Source: Hymenobacter sp. H14-R3 (GTDB lineage: Bacteria > Bacteroidota > Bacteroidia > Cytophagales > Hymenobacteraceae). Taken from it: DNA of 64,000 bases. Numbering within the stretch: the first letter of the stretch is position 1; each line of letters opens with the position of its first letter. The notes beneath the pieces were generated by a model, which was not told the origin of the DNA, made no database searches, and saw only the letters and a list, made by a program, of their open reading frames with translations. The position numbers were made by a program, and so were the translations under genes. The stretch spans positions 32,297-96,296 of the forward strand of contig NZ_JASITD010000020.1 of NCBI RefSeq assembly GCF_030063445.1, written 5' to 3'. Shown here piece after piece: positions 7,626-15,879 of the stretch.

Positions 7626-8300
7626 CTACCAGCTTTTGCGAAGCACTGCCGAGGCCGGGTAGGGCGCGCCCGCTTGCTCAAAGCCCGGATTGGGGAAGTA
7701 GCCGCTGGCTACGGCCAGGTCGGCCACGGCGGGCGCGATTCCTTTGGCCTGGCTGGCCTCGGCCCGCTGCTCGGCGGCGAGGCGGCGCTCGGCGGCGGCG
7801 CGGTTGGCGGCGGCCTGCGCGGCGGCGGTGCGGGCGGCAGTAGCCCGGCTAGCCGCCGCCTGCGCCGATGCCCGGGCCGCGGCGGTGCGCTTACTAGCGG
7901 CGGCGCGCTCCGTTGCAGATGCCCGGGCGGCAGTGCGCTCGCTAGCGGCAGCGGCACGCTCAGAGGCGGCGGCCTGGGCATCGGCGGCGGCTTGCTCGCG
8001 GGCGGCGGCGGCCTGGGCAGCCGCGGCGGCGGCGGCTTTCTGCTTGTTATCGGTGTGCTTGCCAATAGCGTAACCCGCACCGGCGCCGGCCAGGCCGCCA
8101 ATCAGGGCGCCCACTTTGCGGTTGCGCCCATTGATGAGAACGCCACCCAAAATGCCGGCTGCCCCACCGATAGCGGCGTTTTTAGCCTGGGGGCTCCAGC
8201 CTTTGCGGGGCTGGGGCTCGGTTTGGGCCTGGGCACGGTAGCCGGGCAGCAGGCCAAAGAGCAGCGCCGGGATGAGAAATAGCCAACTGGTACGTTTCAC
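7626..8300 (-). CDS. Secreted glycine-zipper protein with a long Ala/Arg-rich helical region
   Basis: 224 residues from a GTG at 8300, which gives a clean signal peptide (VKRTSWLFLIPALLFGLLPG) cut after RAQAQ. A TTG at 8333 would add 11 residues. Residues ~40-80 form a glycine zipper (AAIGGAAGILGGVLINGRN, then VGALIGGLAGAGAGYAIGKH), seen in envelope proteins that pack against membranes. Then about 110 residues are almost only Ala, Glu, Arg and Ser (for example AAREQAAADAQAAASERAAA), predicted as one long helix or coiled coil. The tail ASGYFPNPGFEQAG is conserved-looking. The role is unknown; the repeat-like DNA of the Ala region produces large shadow frames on the other strand. Confidence 0.65.
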   Translation of the reverse strand: MKRTSWLFLIPALLFGLLPGYRAQAQTEPQPRKGWSPQAKNAAIGGAAGILGGVLINGRNRKVGALIGGLAGAGAGYAIGKHTDNKQKAAAAAAAQAAAAREQAAADAQAAASERAAAASERTAARASATERAAASKRTAAARASAQAAASRATAARTAAAQAAANRAAAERRLAAEQRAEASQAKGIAPAVADLAVASGYFPNPGFEQAGAPYPASAVLRKSW

Positions 8301-8338
8301 GGAAGTGGGGAATAAAGGAAGTGGAGTATGCAACGCGC

Positions 8339-8443
8339 GTAGGGTAAGCTTTAGCTTGCCGGCGTCAGGGTGTATAAAAGGCTATTTATCAGACAACTAT
8401 AAAGCAGGTAGCCCCATTAGCAGCAAGCTAAAGCTTACCCTGC
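8339..8443. repeat. Palindromic intergenic element, family B, copy 2
   Basis: Arms GTAGGGTAAGCTTTAGCTTG(C) at 8339-8359 and GCAAGCTAAAGCTTACCCTG(C) at 8423-8443 pair with near-perfect complementarity around an AT-rich centre of about 60 bases. The arm core GGTAAGCTTTAGCTTGC is shared with 6412-6533. It lies between the glycine-zipper gene and pbpC. Confidence 0.85.
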
Positions 8444-8468
8444 ACGTACGCAGGTGGCCAGCAGGCGG

Positions 8469-10874
8469 TTATAACTCCCTGACCAGCACGCGCACTTCCA
8501 CGGTGCGGCCGTGGTCGTCGGCGCACGATATCTTGACCTCGCCCGGCGGCGGCCGGAAAAACACGCGCCCGGTAGCCGGCGCGGCTTGCAGAAACTGGTC
8601 GTTCACGTACCAATATACCTGGCGCACCTCGCTGGCTGCCGCGCAGCTGAGCAGCAATTGTTGCTTTTCGGTGGCGCTGAGCACGTATTCGGCGTGGGCA
8701 GCGGGCGAGGTGATGGCCAGCAGCGGCGCGGCATCGGGGCCAACTGCACCCGCCGCATCGGCGCCGCGCACCAAGCGGCAGGCGGGGTTGTGGGGAGGCA
8801 GGCGGCGCGCCGGCAGGCCATGCACCTCCCGAAACGCCAGCACCTCGGGCCGCAGGTTGGGGAATAATTCGCGCCGGTAGCCGCTGGTCGGCGCGCAGGC
8901 CCGGCAGTAGCTATACTGGCCATCGGCCGAGAGCAGTACCTCGCGCAGGTGCTGGCAGCGCTGGCTGCCCGATGCGCCGGGCAGGTAATAATCGAGCAGC
9001 TGGTTGGGGCAGTTTTCGCCGGGCACCAGGCCGGTTTCGGCGCACACCAGCCGAAAGTCGAGGCTGGCGGGCGGCGTAAACCACTCACTCTTGCCATTGT
9101 AGGCCAGCGCGTTAAATAAATTGAACAGCAGGGGCGAGGCCACATCGGCCCCCGTGAGGGCAGGGCTGCCCTGGCCGTTAAAATTGCCCACCCACACCCC
9201 GATGGTATACTGCTGGTTGTAGCCGATGCTCCAGGCATCGCGGCGGCCGTAGCTGGTGCCAGTTTTCCAGGCAATGCGCGGCAGGTGGCGGCTGGCGGCC
9301 GCATCGAGCGGCAGGTCGGGCCGCGTGCGCTGCGCCAGAATGTCGGTAAGCAGATAGGCGGCGGCTTCGCTAATTAAAAATTTAGAATTAAAAATTAAAA
9401 ATGGATTTTTTGGCTGCGTCGCTCCAGTTGGTTTCTTACCCAATTCCGTTGCGTCAGCAGCAATTTCTACTTTATCCTGTTTGGTTTTTAATTCCAACTC
9501 CTGCCACCGCCCCCCATTGGCCAGCGCCGAGTACAGGCCCGTCAGCTCTTCCAGCGTAGCGCCGCAGCCGCCCAAAATGGTGCTTAGGCCCAGCCGGGGC
9601 GCATCGCGCGCCACCTGCCGAAAATCGGCCTGCCGCAGCGTGTTCGTAAACTTATCGACCCCGACTTCCGACAGAACCCGCACGGCCGGAATATTGAGCG
9701 AGTAGGTCAGCGCCCGCTCCATCGTCACTTCGCCCTGGCAGTGCTTGTCGAAATTCTCGGGCCGGAAACCCTGGAAGTTGGTCGGCACATCGGGCAGCAC
9801 GGTTTTGGGCGTAACCAAGCCGCGGTCGAACGCCAGGCCATAAAGCAACGGCTTGAGCGTGCTGCCCGGCGAGCGCACGGCCCGCACGCCATCGACCTGC
9901 CCCAGCGCGCCGGCATCCTGAAAATCGACCGAGCCCACGTAGGCCTCCACGGCGTGCGTGCGGTTGTTCACCACCAGCACCGCAGCCTGCGAAATGCCCA
10001 GCGTGGCCAGCCGGCGCACGTAGTTGCGGGCCAGGTCCTCGGCCTTGGCCTGGGTGGCGGGCCGCAAGCTGCTGTGAATGAGCGCCGTGCCGGGCTGCGC
10101 CAGCACCAGCCGCCGCGCCAGGTGCGGGGCAAGGGTAGGGGCCGGGTGGCGCTGGGCCACCAGGGGCTCTAGCAGCGCATCGGCAATATCCTGGGCTGGA
10201 AACAGCTTTTCGCGCCCGAAGTAGTGCAGCCAGCGGTTGCGCTCACGCGTAATCTCGGCGTTGTGGCGGCCCAGCACCAGCCCGCCCGGCCGGTTGGGAA
10301 TAATGGCCAGCGTAACCGTTTGGGCCAGTGATAGATAATCGGGCGGCTGCTGAAAGTACAGCAGCGCCGCCGACTTCACGCCCTCAATATTGCCGCCGTA
10401 GGGCACCAGGTTGAGATAGAGCTGCAAAATCTCGGCCTTGCTGTAGTGCGCCTCCAGCTGCAGGGCGCGCAGCATTTCGCGCAGCTTGTTGCCCAGGGTG
10501 CGCTCCTTGGGCTCTAGCAGCCGAGCCACCTGCATGGTAATGGTGCTGGCCCCGGTGGTGCGCCCGTGCCCAAATAGGTTGCGCCCCGCCGCCTGCACCA
10601 TTGCCAAGGGATTGATACCCAGGTGGTAGCGAAAATAGCGGTCCTCCTTCTCAATAATGGCCGTTTGCAAGGCCGGCGTAATCTCGGGCAGCTCCGTTTT
10701 CATCCGCCACTTTTGGGTGGGGTTGAGGTAGGCGTGTAGCACGGTGCCATCGGTGGCCAGCACCAGCGGCGAATACTGCGGCGCGGGCGGTAGCGGAAAA
10801 AGCCAGTCGGCCCCAAAGGCCAGCCCCAACAGCGCAGCCAGCGCCAGCACAATACGAAAAAGCAGGCGGCGCAT
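8469..10874 (-). CDS. pbpC: Penicillin-binding protein 1C (bifunctional glycosyltransferase/transpeptidase)
   Basis: 801 residues. One N-terminal membrane anchor (LALAALLGLAFGADWLFPLP). The glycosyltransferase domain has IIEKEDRYFRYHLGINPLAM near residue 75 and TGASTITMQVARLL near 110. The transpeptidase has the SxxK motif in RSPGSTLKPLLYG near residue 337, YSLNIPAVRVLSE, and KTGTSYGRRDAWS near 537. The C-terminal ~130 residues match the PBP1C extension. These enzymes polymerise and crosslink peptidoglycan in the periplasm; PBP1C lacks a defined essential role. Odd: residues about 465-502, encoded by 9368-9480, are an AT- and Lys/Asn-rich insertion (KNPFLIFNSKFLIS) quite unlike the surrounding GC-rich codons, placed between catalytic motifs. 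No alpha-2-macroglobulin partner gene is present in the window. Confidence 0.9.
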   Translation of the reverse strand: MRRLLFRIVLALAALLGLAFGADWLFPLPPAPQYSPLVLATDGTVLHAYLNPTQKWRMKTELPEITPALQTAIIEKEDRYFRYHLGINPLAMVQAAGRNLFGHGRTTGASTITMQVARLLEPKERTLGNKLREMLRALQLEAHYSKAEILQLYLNLVPYGGNIEGVKSAALLYFQQPPDYLSLAQTVTLAIIPNRPGGLVLGRHNAEITRERNRWLHYFGREKLFPAQDIADALLEPLVAQRHPAPTLAPHLARRLVLAQPGTALIHSSLRPATQAKAEDLARNYVRRLATLGISQAAVLVVNNRTHAVEAYVGSVDFQDAGALGQVDGVRAVRSPGSTLKPLLYGLAFDRGLVTPKTVLPDVPTNFQGFRPENFDKHCQGEVTMERALTYSLNIPAVRVLSEVGVDKFTNTLRQADFRQVARDAPRLGLSTILGGCGATLEELTGLYSALANGGRWQELELKTKQDKVEIAADATELGKKPTGATQPKNPFLIFNSKFLISEAAAYLLTDILAQRTRPDLPLDAAASRHLPRIAWKTGTSYGRRDAWSIGYNQQYTIGVWVGNFNGQGSPALTGADVASPLLFNLFNALAYNGKSEWFTPPASLDFRLVCAETGLVPGENCPNQLLDYYLPGASGSQRCQHLREVLLSADGQYSYCRACAPTSGYRRELFPNLRPEVLAFREVHGLPARRLPPHNPACRLVRGADAAGAVGPDAAPLLAITSPAAHAEYVLSATEKQQLLLSCAAASEVRQVYWYVNDQFLQAAPATGRVFFRPPPGEVKISCADDHGRTVEVRVLVREL
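9368..9480. repeat. AT-rich insertion inside pbpC
   Basis: Within GC-rich pbpC, about 110 bases switch to AT-rich sequence containing AATTAAAAATTAAAAATGG on the plus strand. The reading frame stays open. The motif is the same kind of A/T tract as in the palindrome at 15886-15973, so this may be an inserted repeat that stayed in frame. Confidence 0.65.
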
Positions 10875-10883
10875 ACGGCGAAT

Positions 10884-10990
10884 GTAGCGCGAACTTCCCA
10901 GTTCGGGCGCGCGCCGCGAGCAGGCAGGACCACGCCGTGCGAACGACGATATCTCGTAGCGCGCGCGCGCGAAGCTGGGAAGTTTATGCT
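10884..10990. repeat. Imperfect inverted repeat between pbpC and birA (family C)
   Basis: The left arm begins GTAGCGCGAACTTCCCAGTT and the right arm ends AGCTGGGAAGTTTATGCTAC; an alternating GC tract extends both arms inward. A short relative with GTAGCGCGAAG and CTTCGTGCTAC stands at 44580-44607. It separates birA (stop 10993) from the pbpC start (10874), both on the minus strand. Confidence 0.7.
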
Positions 10991-10992
10991 AC

Positions 10993-11751
10993 TTATACAT
11001 GCTTAATTTCTTGCAAACCAAAGCGTTGCACCGTTCCGCCAATTTCCACGGCTAGGCGGCCGTCGGGCTCCACCCCCACAATTTGGCCCCGCACGCGGCG
11101 GCCAGCCACCTCATACTCGTGCCACTCCTGGTAGCGGTAGAGGGCGGCCAGGTAGGCGCGGCGCAACTCGCCTACCTGGCCGGCACGCAGTTGTAGGTAG
11201 CGCCGCTCCAGGCATTCGAGCAGGCGGGCGGCCAGCACCTCGCGCTGGAAATAGCGGCCCGTGAGCACGCCCAGCGAGGTGGCCGTGGGCATGGCAAAGT
11301 GCCGCTGGTTCACGTTGAGCCCAATGCCCACCACGCTGGACTGAATTTTTGCGCCGCTCAGGCTGTTTTCAATGAGAATTCCCCCAAATTTCTGGGTGCC
11401 GAAGTATAGGTCGTTGGGCCATTTCAGCCGCAGCTGCGGTGAGGGCTGGAGGAGCGTTTTGGCCCAGTCGTACACGCCCAAGGCCACGGCCTGGCTCAGC
11501 AAAAACTGCTGGCCGGCGTCCAGAAAAGTGGGTAGCCAGATGACGGAGAGCGTTAGGTTTTCGCCCGGCGCGGCCTGCCACTGGTTGCCACGTTGGCCGC
11601 GGCCGGCCGTTTGGTCGTCCGTTATGACGGTGCAGCCTTCGCTGGCCCGGTTTTCGCGCAACAGTTGTTGCGCTTCCGAGTTAGTAGAAGGGCAGGCAGG
11701 CAGCCATAATAGCTGCTGGCCAGTAAATAAGGTAGTGGGGCTGATGACCAC
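10993..11751 (-). CDS. birA: Biotin--[acetyl-CoA-carboxylase] ligase
   Basis: 252 residues. It adenylates biotin and attaches it to the biotin carboxyl carrier domain. Visible: the substrate start motif PACPSTNSEAQQLL, the ATP/biotin loop AGRGQRGNQW, KWPNDLYFGTQKFGGILIE with the catalytic lysine, and VVGIGLNVNQ. There is no N-terminal helix-turn-helix, so it is a monofunctional group I ligase and not a repressor. A small C-terminal SH3-like domain (GRRVRGQIVGVEPDGRLAVE) is present. It is divergent from rsfS with 49 bases between starts, an arrangement I recall as common in Bacteroidota. Confidence 0.92.
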   Translation of the reverse strand: MVISPTTLFTGQQLLWLPACPSTNSEAQQLLRENRASEGCTVITDDQTAGRGQRGNQWQAAPGENLTLSVIWLPTFLDAGQQFLLSQAVALGVYDWAKTLLQPSPQLRLKWPNDLYFGTQKFGGILIENSLSGAKIQSSVVGIGLNVNQRHFAMPTATSLGVLTGRYFQREVLAARLLECLERRYLQLRAGQVGELRRAYLAALYRYQEWHEYEVAGRRVRGQIVGVEPDGRLAVEIGGTVQRFGLQEIKHV

Positions 11752-11800
11752 GGGGGTTAGCAGTCGTACATTAGCTAGATAAACAACGCAAACTTACTCT

Positions 11801-12193
11801 ATGAAGAGCACCTTGGTTCGACAGGATTCGGACACATTGGCAGAAGTAGCCGTACGCGGTCTCCAAGACCGCAAAGGAATGGACATTGTAGTTCTCAATT
11901 TGAAAGAGTTGAAAAATGCCGTGGCCGATTATTTCATCATCTGCTCGGCTTCCTCCGACACCCAGCTCGACGCGCTGGCCCGCTCGGTGGAAGAGGAAGT
12001 GGAAAAAGTAACTGGCCAGGCCCCTTGGCAGAGTGAAGGCCGCACCAATCGGGAGTGGGTTTTGTTGGATTACGTAGACGTGGTAGTGCACGTTTTTCTG
12101 CGTGACCGCCGCAAGTTCTACGCGCTCGAAGAGCTGTGGGGCGACGCCGAAATTACGCACATTGAAGACACTGCCGACGTGGTTCAGCGCTAA
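11801..12193 (+). CDS. rsfS: Ribosome silencing factor
   Basis: 130 residues, normal for RsfS/Iojap. It binds ribosomal protein uL14 and blocks subunit joining when nutrients are scarce. Seen: GMDIVVLNLKELKNAVADYF, then IICSASSDTQLDALARSVEE, the conserved EGRTNREWVLLDYVDVVVHV, and FLRDRRKFYALEELWGDAE at the C terminus. It is followed by ftsH after 95 bases, so the two may share a transcript. Confidence 0.93.
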   Translation: MKSTLVRQDSDTLAEVAVRGLQDRKGMDIVVLNLKELKNAVADYFIICSASSDTQLDALARSVEEEVEKVTGQAPWQSEGRTNREWVLLDYVDVVVHVFLRDRRKFYALEELWGDAEITHIEDTADVVQR

Positions 12194-12288
12194 AGTATTG
12201 GGCCGTCGGCTGCGTCTACCGGGTTAGGTTACCAACAACGCCAGCCCGGCGCGGTTGCTCTAGAGTTCATTAAAAATAATCCATTTTT

Positions 12289-14355
12289 ATGTCTGATACG
12301 ACGCCCACCAAACGCCGCAAGCCGACACTGCCCAATCCCACGCCCCGGCCGGGAGTGCAGTTGTGGGTGATGGCGGGGCTCCTGGTCCTAATCGTCGGCA
12401 TGTTCTGGTTCAGTAACCAGAATGCCGCTATCAAAATCAACCAGCAAAAGTTCGAGCAAATGCTGGCCGCTGGCGACGTGCGAGATGTGTTCCTGGTGAA
12501 CAAGCAGAGCGTGGAAATTGGCCTTACGCCGGCTGCCCTGCAAAAGTCTGAGTACCAAAAAGACCTGATGGTCCACCGCGGTCCATTTGCTGACCGGGGT
12601 GCGCAGTACACCTTCCCTATCGTGGATGCCAAGTACTTCCAGGAGCAGCTTGAAAAGCTACAAGCCCAGGTGCCCCGCGAGCAGCGGCTGCAACTGGAGC
12701 CGGTAGACCGCGTGGGCTTGTTTGATATTATCAGCAGCTACGGCCTCATTATCCTCAGCATTGTGCTGTTTGTGTTCCTCATGCGCCGCATGAGCAGCGC
12801 GGGCGGCCCTGGTGGGCAGATTTTTAACATCGGCAAGAGCCGCGCCGCCCTTTTTGAAGGCGGTGATAAAGTAAAAATCACCTTCAAGGACGTTGCCGGC
12901 CTCGAAGAAGCCAAAGAGGAAGTGCAGGAAATTGTGGAGTTCCTCAAGAACCCTAGTAAGTTCACCATTCTGGGTGGTAAAATCCCCAAAGGCGCCCTAT
13001 TGGTAGGCCCTCCTGGCACTGGTAAGACCTTGCTGGCTAAGGCAGTAGCTGGCGAAGCCGACGTGCCGTTCTTCTCGCTGTCGGGCTCCGACTTTGTAGA
13101 GATGTTTGTGGGCGTGGGTGCCGCTCGGGTACGTGACTTGTTCAAGCAAGCCAAAGCCAAGGCGCCCTGCATCATCTTTATTGACGAGATTGATGCCGTG
13201 GGCCGTTCGCGCAGCAAGGGCTCGATGCCCGGTGGCAATGACGAGCGCGAGAACACGCTCAACTCGCTGCTAGTGGAGATGGATGGCTTCGGTACCGACT
13301 CGGGGGTTATAATCCTGGCCGCTACCAACCGCCCCGATACTCTGGACTCGGCCTTGTTGCGTCCCGGTCGTTTTGACCGTCAGATTAGCATTGACAAGCC
13401 CGATATCAACGGCCGCACCGAGATTTTCGCGGTGCACTTGAAGCCCCTGACCCTTGGCCCCGATGTGGATGCCCGCAAGCTATCGGCCCAAACTCCTGGT
13501 TTTGCCGGTGCCGAAATCGCCAACGTCTGCAACGAGGCGGCCCTCATCGCGGCTCGCCGCGACAAGAAGTTCATCACTAACCAGGACTTCACCGATGCCA
13601 TCGACCGCGTAATCGGGGGCTTGGAGAAGAAGAACAAAATCATCAGCCCCGGTGAAAAGCGTATCGTGGCCTACCACGAAGCCGGTCACGCCATCACTGG
13701 CTGGTTCCTAGAGCACTGCGACCCTTTAGTGAAGGTGAGTATCGTGCCGCGCGGCGTGGCCGCCCTTGGCTACGCCCAGTACTTGCCCAAGGAGCAGTTT
13801 TTGTACAATACTGAGCAGCTGATAGATGAGATGTGCATGGCCCTGGGTGGCCGTGCTGCCGAAGAGTTGGTGTTTGGTAAAATATCGACCGGCGCGCTGA
13901 GCGATTTGGAGCGCATTACCAAGATGGCCTATTCCATCGTAACGATGTACGGCATGAACAGCAAGCTCGGCAACGTCTCGTTCTACGACTCTAAGGGTCA
14001 GAACGAATACGGCTTTTCGAAGCCCTACTCGGAAGCCACCGCGCAACTGATTGACGAGGAAGTTCGCACTATCATCGAGCAAGCGTATATCCGCACTAAA
14101 GAGCTGTTGACCGAGCGCCGCCACGAGTTGGAGGTAATTGCTAAGGAGCTGTTGGAGAAGGAGGTACTGCTGCAAGACGACCTGGAGCGCTTAGTAGGCA
14201 AGCGCCCCTTCGGCGGCCAGACCAACTACCAGGCCCACATGGCTGGTACTGACCGTTCCGAAACCGCCAGCGAAGTAAAAAGCGAGCACTCCGGCCTGCC
14301 GCTGGGGGGCGACCTCCCCGAGATGCACCTCCCCGGCCAGCCCGAAACCGTCTAA
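12289..14355 (+). CDS. ftsH: ATP-dependent zinc metalloprotease FtsH
   Basis: 688 residues, hexameric inner-membrane AAA+ protease that degrades membrane and regulatory proteins. Two membrane helices flank the periplasmic domain (LWVMAGLLVLIVGMFWF near residue 25-41 and IISSYGLIILSIVLFVFLM near 147-165). Walker A GPPGTGKT is near residue 241, Walker B is IIFIDEIDAVGRSR, and the second-region signature is ATNRPDTLDSALLRPGRFDR. The zinc site AYHEAGHAITGWF is near residue 462. The C-terminal tail is Gly/Pro/Asp-rich. Full length with no missing residue. It lies in an rsfS-ftsH-LUD-lpxH run on one strand. Confidence 0.97.
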   Translation: MSDTTPTKRRKPTLPNPTPRPGVQLWVMAGLLVLIVGMFWFSNQNAAIKINQQKFEQMLAAGDVRDVFLVNKQSVEIGLTPAALQKSEYQKDLMVHRGPFADRGAQYTFPIVDAKYFQEQLEKLQAQVPREQRLQLEPVDRVGLFDIISSYGLIILSIVLFVFLMRRMSSAGGPGGQIFNIGKSRAALFEGGDKVKITFKDVAGLEEAKEEVQEIVEFLKNPSKFTILGGKIPKGALLVGPPGTGKTLLAKAVAGEADVPFFSLSGSDFVEMFVGVGAARVRDLFKQAKAKAPCIIFIDEIDAVGRSRSKGSMPGGNDERENTLNSLLVEMDGFGTDSGVIILAATNRPDTLDSALLRPGRFDRQISIDKPDINGRTEIFAVHLKPLTLGPDVDARKLSAQTPGFAGAEIANVCNEAALIAARRDKKFITNQDFTDAIDRVIGGLEKKNKIISPGEKRIVAYHEAGHAITGWFLEHCDPLVKVSIVPRGVAALGYAQYLPKEQFLYNTEQLIDEMCMALGGRAAEELVFGKISTGALSDLERITKMAYSIVTMYGMNSKLGNVSFYDSKGQNEYGFSKPYSEATAQLIDEEVRTIIEQAYIRTKELLTERRHELEVIAKELLEKEVLLQDDLERLVGKRPFGGQTNYQAHMAGTDRSETASEVKSEHSGLPLGGDLPEMHLPGQPETV

Positions 14356-14397
14356 ATACTGCGTGTCGCTCGCCCTACCCAGGGTAACGCCACCGCT

Positions 14398-14427
14398 AAA
14401 AGGCCAGCCGCAAGGCTGGCCTTTTTT
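14398..14427 (+). terminator. Rho-independent terminator after ftsH
   Basis: AAGGCCAGCC pairs with GGCTGGCCTT around a short GCAA loop, followed by six T. It ends only 9 bases before the promoter-like box of the LUD gene. Confidence 0.85.
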
Positions 14428-14435
14428 GTGGCTAT

Positions 14436-14443
14436 TACCTTTG
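14436..14443 (+). promoter_or_regulatory. Bacteroidota -7 box (TACCTTTG) of the LUD gene
   Basis: An exact TAnnTTTG match lies directly behind the ftsH terminator and only 4 bases before the ATG at 14448. If it is used, the transcript would start at or within a few bases of the start codon, that is, leaderless. No good -33 TTG is visible at the expected distance. Confidence 0.5.
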
Positions 14444-14447
14444 ACCC

Positions 14448-15110
14448 ATGTCTTCCTCCCGCGATATCCTGCTGGCGCGTATTCGCACGGCGCTGGCCAC
14501 TGGCCCGGCCCTGCTGCCGCCGGTGCCCGATTGGGCTGCGCCAGTGCACCCGGCCCTGCCGACCACCGACCTGGCCGTGACGTTTGCCGAAAGCTTCCGG
14601 CGCGTAGGCGGGGAGTTTTTTTACGCCGAAGACCCGGCCCAGTTGGGTACCGAGTTGCGCGCCTGGCTAGCCGAACGCCTGCCCGTCGGCCAGCAGTGCT
14701 ACGTGTGGGAGCCAGCCATGCAGGCGCTGCTTACGGCCGCGCAAGTGCCCTTTCAGCCTACCGAAGCCGACTTTCGCACGCAGGCGGCGGTCGGCCTCAC
14801 CAGTTGCGAAGCACTGGTGGCCCGCACGGGCAGCATCGTAGTAGCGCCGGCCACGGCCAGCGGGCGGCGGCTCAGCATCTACCCCGACCAGCACCTGGTG
14901 CTGGCCCGGCCCAGCCAGGTGGTAGCCGAAATCGGTGATGCGCTGCGCGTGGTGCAAGCGCGCTACGGCGCGCAGCTGCCTTCCATGCTCTCGCTCACCA
15001 CCGGCCCAAGCCGCACCGCCGATATCGAAAAGACCCTCGTGCTGGGTGCCCACGGCCCGCGCCGGCTCAGCTTATTTTTACTGGAAGATGACGCCGAAGA
15101 TTTTGCCTGA
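14448..15110 (+). CDS. LUD-domain protein (LutC/YkgG-like)
   Basis: 220 residues, the size of LutC/YkgG family proteins. Seen: the N-terminal helix SSSRDILLARIRTALA, the central GLTSCEALVARTGSIVVAPA with the glycine-rich LUD core, and the end signature LSLTTGPSRTADIEKTLVLG, which matches the family's TGPSRTADIE motif closely. LutC belongs to the LutABC lactate-oxidation complex in known cases, but no lutA or lutB is present here, so the role of this lone copy is open. Its last 23 bases overlap the start of lpxH, suggesting translational coupling. Confidence 0.82.
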   Translation: MSSSRDILLARIRTALATGPALLPPVPDWAAPVHPALPTTDLAVTFAESFRRVGGEFFYAEDPAQLGTELRAWLAERLPVGQQCYVWEPAMQALLTAAQVPFQPTEADFRTQAAVGLTSCEALVARTGSIVVAPATASGRRLSIYPDQHLVLARPSQVVAEIGDALRVVQARYGAQLPSMLSLTTGPSRTADIEKTLVLGAHGPRRLSLFLLEDDAEDFA

Positions 15111-15879
15111 ATTGCCCCCGCAGGCGCTGGCCCCCGGCCAGCGCGTGTATTTTGCCTCCGATTTTCACCTGGGCGCGCCCGATGCCGCCACCTCCCGCGA
15201 GCGCGAGCGCCGCATTGTGCGCTGGCTCGACGAGGTAGCCAAGGATGCGGCCGCCATTTACCTGCTGGGTGATGTGTTCGACTTTTGGTTTGAATATAAG
15301 CACGCTATCCCCCGGGGTTTCAGCCGCTTACAGGGTAAGCTGGCCGAGCTGACCGATGCTGGCCTGCCCATTACGCTCTTTACCGGCAACCACGACATGT
15401 GGATGTTTGGTTACTTTACCCAGGAAATGGGGATTCCGGTACTGCGCGACCCGGTTTCACAACGCATTGGTAATCAATATTTTAATATTGGGCACGGTGA
15501 TGGCCTGGGGCCGGGCGACTTTGCCTACAAGCATGTGCTACGGCCCATGTTCAACTCGCCCGTAACGCAGTGGCTGTTTGCGCGGCTGCACCCCAACCTG
15601 GGCATTGGCCTGGCCAGCCGCTGGAGCCGCCATTCGCGCCTCCAAAACGGCGCGGCTGATGCCACGTACTTTGGCGAAGACGAGTGGCTGCTTCAGTACT
15701 GCCGCGAGCTGGAAAAGCGACAACACCATGATTATTACGTATTTGGCCACCGCCACTTGCCGCTCGATGTGGCCGTGGCCCCGGGCAGCCGCTACATCAA
15801 CCTGGGCGAGTGGGTCAATTATTGCACATATGGCGTGTATGACGGTAATGAGCTGGTTCTGCGGGAGTTCAAGGGATGA
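15088..15879 (+). CDS. lpxH: UDP-2,3-diacylglucosamine diphosphatase (LpxH-like)
   Basis: 263 residues of the calcineurin-type metallophosphoesterase fold. It hydrolyses UDP-2,3-diacylglucosamine to lipid X in lipid A synthesis. All metal motifs are visible in order: DFHLGAP near residue 22, GDVFDFWFEY near 57, GNHD near 97, GHGD near 136 and GHRH near 220. The ATG at 15088 is inside the end of the LUD gene (23-base overlap). The next gene may begin at 15848, inside the end of lpxH, so three genes are chained by overlaps. Confidence 0.85.
   Translation: MTPKILPELPPQALAPGQRVYFASDFHLGAPDAATSRERERRIVRWLDEVAKDAAAIYLLGDVFDFWFEYKHAIPRGFSRLQGKLAELTDAGLPITLFTGNHDMWMFGYFTQEMGIPVLRDPVSQRIGNQYFNIGHGDGLGPGDFAYKHVLRPMFNSPVTQWLFARLHPNLGIGLASRWSRHSRLQNGAADATYFGEDEWLLQYCRELEKRQHHDYYVFGHRHLPLDVAVAPGSRYINLGEWVNYCTYGVYDGNELVLREFKG

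Noticed and set aside
7527..8282. Large Gly/Arg-rich open frames opposite the glycine-zipper gene
   Set aside because: They are shadows of the Ala-rich repeat coding sequence on the other strand and have no signal peptide or domain.
14448..15110. Lactate utilisation operon lutABC
   Set aside because: Only a LutC-like LUD protein is present; no lutA or lutB adjoins.
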